A stretch of 8,910 nt of DNA from positions 1 to 8,910 of the forward strand of contig JAHWLC010000031.1 in assembly GCA_019347585.1 (NCBI GenBank), given 5' to 3'. Position numbers and translations under genes: made by a program. Shown piece by piece: positions 1 to 7,844 of the stretch. Source of the DNA: Actinomycetota bacterium. Lineage in GTDB: Bacteria > Actinomycetota > Acidimicrobiia > Spongiisociales > ZC4RG35. The notes beneath the pieces were generated by a model. It ran no database searches. It was given only the letters and a program-made list of their open reading frames with translations, and had not been told where the DNA came from. Position 1 is the stretch's first letter. The number at the start of each line of letters is the position of its first letter.

Positions 1-1792
<1,792 letters not shown>

Positions 1793-1818
1793 CCTCCCCG
1801 CCAGTCGACCACCCCACT

Positions 1819-1824
1819 GGAGGA
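1819..1824 (+). promoter_or_regulatory. Shine-Dalgarno sequence of yajC; decides its start
   Basis: GGAGGA is the only strong Shine-Dalgarno sequence before any gene in the window. The ATG at 1834 lies 9 nt after it, a normal spacing, while the in-frame GTG at 1828 lies only 3 nt after it. This favours 1834 as the yajC start. A TAACCT hexamer at 1790-1795, built on the tgt stop codon, could be a -10 box for a short-leader yajC transcript, but that is weaker. Confidence 0.6.
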
Positions 1825-1833
1825 ACCGTGAGC

Positions 1834-2121
1834 ATGGTTGTGCTTGCACAGGAGTCGGGAGCCGGGATCTCATCGCTGATCTTCCTGGCCGTGATGGTCG
1901 GGATCTTCTATCTGCTCATCATCCGGCCGCAGCGGAAGCGGGCCCGCGCCCAGCAGGAGCTCGCCGAGTCGCTGAGAATCGGGGACGAGGTGCGCACCAT
2001 CGGCGGCATCCACGGCGTGGTCACCTCACTGGACGACACCAGCGCGGTGCTGCGGGTGGAAGACGGCCAGATCCGCATCTCCCGCCGCGCCATCGGGACC
2101 CGCATCGGGGACGAAGCCTGA
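1834..2121 (+). CDS. yajC: Preprotein translocase accessory subunit YajC
   Basis: YajC is a small single-span membrane protein that associates with SecD and SecF around the SecYEG channel. The 95-residue product is typical in length. It has a short N-terminus, one hydrophobic segment at about residues 12-30 ('SLIFLAVMVGIFYLLIIRPQ'), the family hallmark 'RPQRKR' at 31-36, and the small soluble domain with 'LRIGDEVRTIGGIHGVV' and a 'VEDGQIRISRRAI' strand. The start was chosen at ATG 1834 from its 9-nt spacing to GGAGGA; GTG 1828 would add two residues. The gene follows tgt by 41 nt and precedes secD by 1 nt, in the standard yajC-secD-secF order, so it is almost certainly co-transcribed and co-translated with secD. 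Confidence 0.95.
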   Translation: MVVLAQESGAGISSLIFLAVMVGIFYLLIIRPQRKRARAQQELAESLRIGDEVRTIGGIHGVVTSLDDTSAVLRVEDGQIRISRRAIGTRIGDEA

Positions 2122-2122
2122 G

Positions 2123-3535
2123 GTGGCCCGACGCCTGGTCGGGCTGGTCGTCGTCCTCGCCATCGCCTGGGGAGGGCTCGCCGCGATCCTCGCGCTGGGG
2201 ATAACTCCCCGCCTCGGCCTCGATCTCCAAGGGGGCACCGCCGTGGTGCTCACCGCGCCGGACGGCACCGACCCCGAGCTGCTCGAGGTGGCAACCGACA
2301 TCATGACCCGGCGGATCGCGGATTTCGGGGAGGTCCAGGAGCCCGACATCGCCATCTCGGGCGATGACACGGTGGTGGTGCAGCTGCCCGGCGTCGAGGA
2401 CGAGGAGCGGGCGATCGCCGCAGTCGGACAAACCGGCTTGCTCAGCTTCCGACCGGTCCTCGACGCATTCTCCGGGGCGACCGGGCCGTTGGCAGGGACC
2501 GACACCGAGGGCATCGACCCCGAGACCGGTCTCACAATCGAAGACGACGTCGACGAGGAGGCCTATCTCCTCAACGAGACGGACTTCGGGACCGAAGTGC
2601 TCCATGTCGGGCCGTCCCGACTCGGCGGATCAGGGGTCAGCGACGCCATTCCCATCTTCGAGCCCACCTCGGCGGTGTGGGCGACCAGCCTCAGCTTCAC
2701 CGGAGAGGGCGCCGAAGCGTTCGCCGCCCTGACCGCGGAGGCCGCGTCGTTCCCGGTAGGCGACCCGCGTCGGCAGATAGCCATAGTCCTCGACGGCGAG
2801 GTGATCTCGGCGCCTGCGGTCAACCCGGACGTCTCCCCGACCACCGGCATCAGCGGGGGCAGCGCACTCATCACTGTCGGGGCCTCGGAGGACGCCCAGG
2901 AGGAGGCCGGCGAGCTCGCGGTCGTCCTCCGCTACGGATCGCTTCCCGTGGCCTTCGAGGTCTCGGCGGTGCAGAAGGTGTCGGCTTCCCTTGGCACCGA
3001 CTCACTTCGAGCCGGTCTGGTGGCCGGTTTGCTCGGCCTCGGGCTGGTGGCGCTCGCCCTGCTCGTGGTGTACCGGGCCCTGGGCCTGGTGGCGATCCTC
3101 GGGCTCACCGTGTTCTCGGCTCTGCTGGTGGCGCTGTTCGGGCTGCTCGGGGAGGCACAGGGTCTCACCCTCACCCTGGCCGGTGTGACGGGGATCATCG
3201 TCTCGATCGGGATCACTGCGGACAGCTACATCGTCTACTTCGAGCGGGTCAAGGACAAGATCAGGGAGGGAATGGCGGTCGAGGATGCCGGTGAGGAGGG
3301 CTTCCGGCTCGCCTTCAGGACGATCCTCACTGCCGACACGGTCTCGCTGCTGGCTGCGATCCTGCTCTGGATGCTCGCCGTCGGCGCAGTCAAGGGCTTC
3401 GCCATCGCCCTCGGCCTGGCCACGCTGCTCGACATCGTGGTCGCCCGCACCTTCACCCGTCGAGCGGTGCAGACGCTCGCCGAGACACCACTCGGGACCG
3501 GAGGCTGGTTCAGCATCGAGGGGGCGGCGCGATGA
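2123..3535 (+). CDS. secD: Protein translocase subunit SecD
   Basis: SecD is an RND-type membrane subunit that, with SecF, uses the proton gradient to help pull exported proteins across the membrane. The 470-residue protein has the full family layout. There is a first membrane span at about residues 5-26, then the 'LGLDLQGGT' motif (31-39). A large extracytoplasmic domain follows, with 'IVLDGEVISAP' (221-231) and 'LRYGSLPVAFEV' (269-280). Five C-terminal spans (about 295-450) complete it. The fourth-span motif reads 'ITADSYIVYFERVKDKIREG', with Asp367 at the position of the proton-relay aspartate; this is the actinobacterial form of the 'VDANVLINERIKEELR' seen in E. coli. An acidic segment at about 127-155 sits in the head region of the periplasmic-type domain. 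The GTG start at 2123 lies 1 nt after the yajC stop, and the end overlaps secF by 4 nt (ATGA), indicating translational coupling. Confidence 0.96.
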   Translation: MARRLVGLVVVLAIAWGGLAAILALGITPRLGLDLQGGTAVVLTAPDGTDPELLEVATDIMTRRIADFGEVQEPDIAISGDDTVVVQLPGVEDEERAIAAVGQTGLLSFRPVLDAFSGATGPLAGTDTEGIDPETGLTIEDDVDEEAYLLNETDFGTEVLHVGPSRLGGSGVSDAIPIFEPTSAVWATSLSFTGEGAEAFAALTAEAASFPVGDPRRQIAIVLDGEVISAPAVNPDVSPTTGISGGSALITVGASEDAQEEAGELAVVLRYGSLPVAFEVSAVQKVSASLGTDSLRAGLVAGLLGLGLVALALLVVYRALGLVAILGLTVFSALLVALFGLLGEAQGLTLTLAGVTGIIVSIGITADSYIVYFERVKDKIREGMAVEDAGEEGFRLAFRTILTADTVSLLAAILLWMLAVGAVKGFAIALGLATLLDIVVARTFTRRAVQTLAETPLGTGGWFSIEGAAR

Positions 3536-4491
3536 GCAGGTGGAGCCGGGTCAAGCGAGGGGAGACCGAGATCGACTTCGTCGGGTTGCGGCGGCGGTGG
3601 TTCACCATCTCGGCGGCCCTCCTCGTCGTCTCCTTGCTCGCACTGGGGCTGCTCCGCCTCAACTTGGGGATCGAGTTCGTCGGCGGCCTGGGGCTGCAGG
3701 GGCCAAATCCCGCCGGGGCCACGGTGGCCGAGGTGCGCTCCGCCCTGGAGGGGATCGGGGTGACCGAGTCGACCGTGCAGCTGCTCGACGAAGGGGAAGG
3801 GGTTCGGGTGACCACACCGGAGCTGGAGCCGGGCACCCAGGACCGGGCGGTGGAGGCTCTCGCCAGCGTGACCGAAGCCGATCCGGGCGAAATGTCGATC
3901 GAGGCGGTGGGCCCTACCTTCGGAGCTCTCGTGGCGAGGCGCGCCCTCGTCGCACTGGGGGTCTTCTTGGGAGCGGTGATCCTGTTCATCAGCTGGCGGC
4001 TCGAGCTGAAGATGGCTCTCGCCGGGCTGGCCGCCCTGTTCCATGACCTGATAATCACCGTCGGCGTCTACGCCCTCACCGGCTTCCCGGTGACTCCGGC
4101 GACGGTCGTGGCCGTGCTGGTGGTCCTCGGCTATTCCTTGTACGACACGGTGGTGGTGTTCGACAAGGTCGACGAGCTGGTGGCGCTCGAGGAGGAGAGG
4201 ACCTACACCGAGATCGTCAACCAGGGGATGAACTCGGTCCTCGCCCGCTCTCTGGCCACCTCGCTGACGTCGCTGCTCCCCGTGGGGAGCATCCTCTTCG
4301 TGGGCGCGATCCTCCTCGGCGCCCCCACTCTGAGGGATTTCGCCCTTGCCCTTTTCGTCGGCATCGCCGCCGGGACCTATTCCTCGATCCTCGTAGCGGC
4401 GCCCCTGCTGGCCACCTGGAAGGAGACGGAGCCGGCCTGGGTGGAGAGGGCGGAGTGGGTGGAGCGCCGGGAGAAGGCCGGTAGACGCTGA
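3532..4491 (+). CDS. secF: Protein translocase subunit SecF
   Basis: SecF pairs with SecD to drive late steps of Sec-dependent export. The 319-residue protein has a first span at about residues 23-42, then 'GIEFVGG' (46-52; most members read GIDFxGG). A small extracytoplasmic domain ends in 'VGPTFG' (126-131), and five further spans follow. Signature segments are 'AALFHDLIITVGVYALTGF' (167-185), 'LGYSLYDTVVVFDKVDE' (199-215), 'NQGMNSVLARSLATSLTSLL' (230-249) and 'LRDFALALFVGIAAGTYSSI' (267-286). The C-terminus is a charged cytoplasmic tail. The ATG overlaps the secD stop as ATGA, so the two subunits are translationally coupled. No motif is missing, and the Asp-to-Glu change in the first motif is conservative. 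Confidence 0.96.
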   Translation: MSRWSRVKRGETEIDFVGLRRRWFTISAALLVVSLLALGLLRLNLGIEFVGGLGLQGPNPAGATVAEVRSALEGIGVTESTVQLLDEGEGVRVTTPELEPGTQDRAVEALASVTEADPGEMSIEAVGPTFGALVARRALVALGVFLGAVILFISWRLELKMALAGLAALFHDLIITVGVYALTGFPVTPATVVAVLVVLGYSLYDTVVVFDKVDELVALEEERTYTEIVNQGMNSVLARSLATSLTSLLPVGSILFVGAILLGAPTLRDFALALFVGIAAGTYSSILVAAPLLATWKETEPAWVERAEWVERREKAGRR

Positions 4492-4499
4492 TCCGCCCG

Positions 4500-4505
4500 T
4501 AGACT
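4500..4505 (+). promoter_or_regulatory. Candidate -10 box (TANNNT) for a leaderless apt transcript
   Basis: TAGACT sits in the 22-nt gap between secF and apt, in otherwise GC-rich DNA, and ends 8 nt before ATG 4514 (5 nt before GTG 4511). The 8-nt spacing equals that at tgt. There is no Shine-Dalgarno sequence here. This suggests an internal promoter giving a leaderless apt-rel message. No clear -35 element is visible. Confidence 0.4.
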
Positions 4506-4513
4506 TTCCTGTG

Positions 4514-5029
4514 ATGGAACTCTCCTCCCTGATCCGCGATGTCCCCGACTTTCCCGAGCCGGGGGTGGTCTTCAAGGACATCACGCCGGTCCTCGGCGAC
4601 GCCAGAGCCTTCGCCGAGCTGATCGAGGCCCTCACCGCGCCCTTTGTCGACGCCGGCGTCGCCAAAGTGGCCGGGATCGAGGCGCGCGGCTTCACCCTGG
4701 CCGCTCCGGTGGCGGTTCATCTGGATGCAGGGTTCATCCCGCTGCGCAAGCGGGGCAAATTGCCCTACGACACGGTGCGCGAGGAGTACGCGCTCGAGTA
4801 CGGGACAGACGCACTCGAGGTGCATGTCGATGCGGTGACTGAAGGCGAGAAGGTGCTGCTGGTCGACGACGTGATCGCCACGGGCGGTACCGCGGCTGCC
4901 GCCATCCGCCTGCTTCGCCGTATCGGCGCCGAGGTCGTCGGGCTCTCCGTGTTCATCGAGCTGGTCTTCCTTGGCGGTGCCGGGCACCTCGACGAAGTTC
5001 CTCTCCATGCTCTCCTCAAATACGACTGA
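4514..5029 (+). CDS. apt: Adenine phosphoribosyltransferase
   Basis: Apt makes AMP from adenine and PRPP in the cytoplasm, as part of purine salvage. The 171-residue product has the normal length. It shows 'FPEPGVVFKDITP' near the N-terminus (about 13-25), 'GIEARGF' (about 54-60), the flexible-loop segment 'REEYALEYGTDALEVH' (about 89-104) and the PRPP-binding motif 'VLLVDDVIATGGT' (about 114-126), whose two aspartates and TGGT loop are all present. Two start codons are adjacent, GTG 4511 and ATG 4514; ATG was chosen because its spacing from the TAGACT box matches the tgt case, and the difference is one residue. The end of the gene overlaps the start of rel by 23 nt. The apt-rel pair is conserved in Actinobacteria. 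In Mycobacterium tuberculosis a lipoprotein gene (Rv2585c) separates secF from apt; it is absent here. Confidence 0.95.
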   Translation: MELSSLIRDVPDFPEPGVVFKDITPVLGDARAFAELIEALTAPFVDAGVAKVAGIEARGFTLAAPVAVHLDAGFIPLRKRGKLPYDTVREEYALEYGTDALEVHVDAVTEGEKVLLVDDVIATGGTAAAAIRLLRRIGAEVVGLSVFIELVFLGGAGHLDEVPLHALLKYD

Positions 5030-7172
5030 GTTCTCCAGCGCCACGCTGGACGACGTCCTCGACGCCTTCACCAACCACCACCCGGACGGGGACACCGACC
5101 TGCTGCGGCGGGCCCACGCCTGGGCCGCCAAGGCCCACGCCGGCCAGCGGCGGAAGACCGGAGACCCCTATATCACCCATCCGGTGGCGGTGGCGCACAT
5201 GCTCGCCGAGTACGGCCTCGACGAGCCCACCATCGCCGCCGCCCTCCTCCACGACACCGTCGAGGACACCTCGCTCAGCCTCGAGGAGATCGGGTCCGAG
5301 TTCGGCAACGAGATCGCCCGTCTCATCGACGGGGTCACCAAGCTGGACCGGGTCCGTTACTCGAACCGGGAGCAGGCGCAGGCCGCCAGCATCCGCAAGA
5401 TGGTGGTGGCCATGGCCCAGGACGTGCGGGTGCTGATCGTCAAGCTCTTCGACCGGCTCCACAACCTGAGGACCGTGAGTGCCCTCCGCCCCGAGAAGCA
5501 GGTCAGGGTGGCGCGGGAGACGCTCGATGTCTACGCCCCTCTCGCCCACCGACTCGGGGTCCAGGAGATCAAGCACGAGTTCGAGGACCGCTGCTTCGCC
5601 ATCCTCTACCCGGGCCCCAACGCCGAGATCGAGGCCAAGCTCGCCGAGGCCGCCCCGGAGCGGGAGGCTTTCATCGAGAAGATGGTCACCGAGATCGAAG
5701 GGATGCTCTCCGACGCCGGGATCGAGGCCAAGGTCACCGGCCGCCCCAAGCACCAGTACTCGATCTATCGAAAGATGCTGGAACAGGACCGGCCCTTCGA
5801 GGAGATCCACGACCTAATCGGGATCAGGGTCATCACCGCCAACACCAGGGACTGCTACGCCGCTCTCGGGCTGGTCCACAGCCACTGGGTCCCGGTGACG
5901 GGGCGGTTCAAGGATTACGTGGCCATGCCCAAGATCAACCTCTACCAGTCACTGCACACGACGGTGATCGGGCCCGACGGCAAGCCACTCGAGATCCAGA
6001 TCCGGACCGAGGAGATGCACATGCGCGCCGAGTCCGGGATCGCCGCCCACTGGCGGTACAAGGAGGGCGACATCTCCAGTCTCCCCACCATGGACATCGG
6101 GTCGATCGACGAGGATCCCGAGGAGTTCCTGGCCAACCTCAAGCTGGACCTCTACCTCGACGAGGTGTTCGTCCTGACTCCCGACGGCGACGTCAAGGAG
6201 ATGGCGACCGGATCCACCGCGGTCGACTTCGCCTACGCGGTCCACACCGAGGTGGGGCATCGCTGTGTCGGGGCCAGGGTGAACGGCCGGCTGGTCCCGT
6301 TGTCCACCAAGCTCTCGTCCGGCGACATCGTCGAGATCCTGACCTCCAACTCGCCGGACGCAGCTCCCAGCCGGGACTGGCTGAAGGTGGTCCGCACCGG
6401 CAAGGCCAAGGGGAAGATCAGGCAGTGGTTCCAGAAGGAGCGCCGTGATCAGGACCTCGCCGAGGGGAGGGAGCAGGTAATGGACCTGTTCAAGCGGGAG
6501 GCCGCCGACTTGAGCGCGTCCGATCGTGAGGAGCTGGTCACAGCGGTGGCGGGGGAGCTGGGGCAGCGGGATGCCGAGTCGCTCTATATCGCGATCGGCG
6601 CCGGCAAGGTGTCCTTCGACTCGGTGTCCACCCGTCTCACCAGGAGGCTGAGCCCCGATACCGGGGACGAGCTGTTCCGGCCTCCCCGGCGGCGGAGGTC
6701 CGTCGATGGAGTGCAGGTGGTGGTGGAAGGCCAGGAGGACATGCTGGTCCATCTGGCCAACTGCTGTTCGCCGGTGCCGGGCGACGCCATCGTCGGTTAC
6801 GTCACGGTGGGCCGGGGCGTGTCGGTGCACCGCTCCGACTGCACCAATGTCTCCAGCCTCAGCGAACGGAGGGAGCGAGCGGTCGAAGTCTCCTGGCCCA
6901 GCGGGTCAGGCGCAGCGGCGTTCGTCGTCTGGATCCAGGTGGAGGCGCTGGACCGGACCCGTCTCCTCAGGGACGTCACCGCGGTGGTCAGCGACACCGG
7001 GGGCAATATCACGGCGTCTTCAACCACCGTGGGCACCGACCGGGTGGCGGTGCTGAAGTACGAGGTGGAGCTGTCCGACCCCTCCCAGCTTCCCCGTCTC
7101 CTCAACGACCTGCGCGCCGTGGACGGGGTGTTCTCCGCCTTCCGTCTCGCCAACGACCCCGCGGCGAGCTGA
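5007..7172 (+). CDS. rel: Bifunctional (p)ppGpp synthetase/hydrolase Rel
   Basis: Rel makes and degrades the alarmone (p)ppGpp in response to amino acid starvation sensed on the ribosome. The 721-residue protein has the full long-RSH layout. The HD hydrolase domain (about 30-190) has His58 in 'THPV', His82-Asp83 in 'LLHDTVED' and Asp149 in 'KLFDRLHN'. The synthetase domain (about 230-355) has 'GRPKHQYSIYRKM', 'YQSLHTTV' and 'EIQIRTEEMHMRAESGIAAHW'. Next come TGS (about 385-447), a helical linker, the 'NCCSPVPGD' cysteine domain (585-613) and a C-terminal ACT domain (about 638-715). The synthetase loop reads 'GRFKDY' (299-304), the RxKD form typical of bifunctional enzymes rather than the ExDD of synthetase-only RelA. 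ATG 5007 was chosen; a TTG at 4971 would add 12 unconserved residues deeper inside apt. Neither has a Shine-Dalgarno sequence, so translation is probably coupled to apt. Confidence 0.96.
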   Translation: MLSSNTTEFSSATLDDVLDAFTNHHPDGDTDLLRRAHAWAAKAHAGQRRKTGDPYITHPVAVAHMLAEYGLDEPTIAAALLHDTVEDTSLSLEEIGSEFGNEIARLIDGVTKLDRVRYSNREQAQAASIRKMVVAMAQDVRVLIVKLFDRLHNLRTVSALRPEKQVRVARETLDVYAPLAHRLGVQEIKHEFEDRCFAILYPGPNAEIEAKLAEAAPEREAFIEKMVTEIEGMLSDAGIEAKVTGRPKHQYSIYRKMLEQDRPFEEIHDLIGIRVITANTRDCYAALGLVHSHWVPVTGRFKDYVAMPKINLYQSLHTTVIGPDGKPLEIQIRTEEMHMRAESGIAAHWRYKEGDISSLPTMDIGSIDEDPEEFLANLKLDLYLDEVFVLTPDGDVKEMATGSTAVDFAYAVHTEVGHRCVGARVNGRLVPLSTKLSSGDIVEILTSNSPDAAPSRDWLKVVRTGKAKGKIRQWFQKERRDQDLAEGREQVMDLFKREAADLSASDREELVTAVAGELGQRDAESLYIAIGAGKVSFDSVSTRLTRRLSPDTGDELFRPPRRRRSVDGVQVVVEGQEDMLVHLANCCSPVPGDAIVGYVTVGRGVSVHRSDCTNVSSLSERRERAVEVSWPSGSGAAAFVVWIQVEALDRTRLLRDVTAVVSDTGGNITASSTTVGTDRVAVLKYEVELSDPSQLPRLLNDLRAVDGVFSAFRLANDPAAS

Positions 7173-7831
7173 TGATCCTGCGCATCCCGGCCTGGGTCGC
7201 CGACACCAATGCCTACATCGTCACCGCCGGAGGGAGAGACCAGGCGATCATCGTCGACGCGCCACCCGAGCCCGAGCTGATCGGCTCCGAGCTCGCCGAA
7301 CGCGGGCTCGCGGCGGTGGGGATCCTGCTCACCCACGGGCACGTCGACCACACCGGCGGTGCCGGCCGGCTCGCCGAGGCGACCGGGGCGCTCACCTATG
7401 TCCATCCCGAAGACGACTTCCTCACCCTTCATCCCGAAGAGCAGCTGCGCCGGATCTTCGGGATGACGCCACCGGGGTCCTACGAGGTGCCGGACCGGAG
7501 GGAGAGCCTGGAGCACGGCCAGAAGCTGGAGCTGGCGGGGCTGGCGCTGGAAGTGCGGCACACCCCAGGCCACACCCCCGGCCATTGCTGCTTCTATTGG
7601 GATGAGGAGGGTGTCCTCTTCGCTGGGGATCAGCTCTTCGCCGGCTCCATCGGGCGCACCGACCTCCCCGGGGGCTCGATGGCCCAGCTCATGGAGTCGA
7701 TGCGCCAGGAGGTGATGGTCCTCGACGACGAGGTCAGGGTCCTGCCGGGCCACGGCCCCGAGACGAAGATCGGGACCGAGCGAAGGTCGAATCCGTTCGC
7801 CGAGATGTGGGGCGGCGGCGGCCACCGGTAA
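7172..7831 (+). CDS. Metallo-beta-lactamase fold hydrolase, glyoxalase II-like
   Basis: This 219-residue protein is a single metallo-beta-lactamase domain of the glyoxalase II / YcbL type. The metal-binding residues are all visible: 'THGHVDH' (His55, His57, Asp59, His60), His134 in 'TPGHTPGH', Asp153 in 'FAGDQLF' and His194 in 'LPGHGPETKIG'. 'GRTDLPGGS' (161-169) and 'ERRSNPF' (203-209) are also typical of this subgroup. It has no signal peptide and should be cytoplasmic. The substrate cannot be read from sequence; a glutathione or other thiol ester is only a family guess. The ATG shares one base with the rel stop (TGATG), so it is translationally coupled to rel. A similar gene (Rv2581c) lies between relA and hisS in Mycobacterium tuberculosis, where ppiB also intervenes; ppiB is missing here. 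The C-terminus ends in a short glycine run. Confidence 0.9.
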   Translation: MILRIPAWVADTNAYIVTAGGRDQAIIVDAPPEPELIGSELAERGLAAVGILLTHGHVDHTGGAGRLAEATGALTYVHPEDDFLTLHPEEQLRRIFGMTPPGSYEVPDRRESLEHGQKLELAGLALEVRHTPGHTPGHCCFYWDEEGVLFAGDQLFAGSIGRTDLPGGSMAQLMESMRQEVMVLDDEVRVLPGHGPETKIGTERRSNPFAEMWGGGGHR

Positions 7832-7834
7832 CCT
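7829..7834 (+). promoter_or_regulatory. Candidate -10 box (TANNNT) ahead of hisS
   Basis: TAACCT begins on the TAA stop of the preceding hydrolase gene and ends 10 nt before the hisS ATG. hisS has no Shine-Dalgarno sequence. The arrangement repeats the one at tgt and would give a transcript with no leader or only a few bases of it. The spacing is slightly long, and no -35 element is evident. Confidence 0.3.
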
Positions 7835-7844
7835 CGCGCATCCG

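Noticed and set aside
1793..1827. Riboswitch (for example preQ1) between tgt and yajC
   Set aside because: The gap is 35 nt, too short and without a recognisable paired structure; it holds only the yajC Shine-Dalgarno sequence and a possible -10 box.
3235..4695. 486-codon open frame antisense to secD, secF and apt
   Set aside because: Spans three real genes on the opposite strand; composition is typical of a GC-rich shadow frame, with no domain visible.
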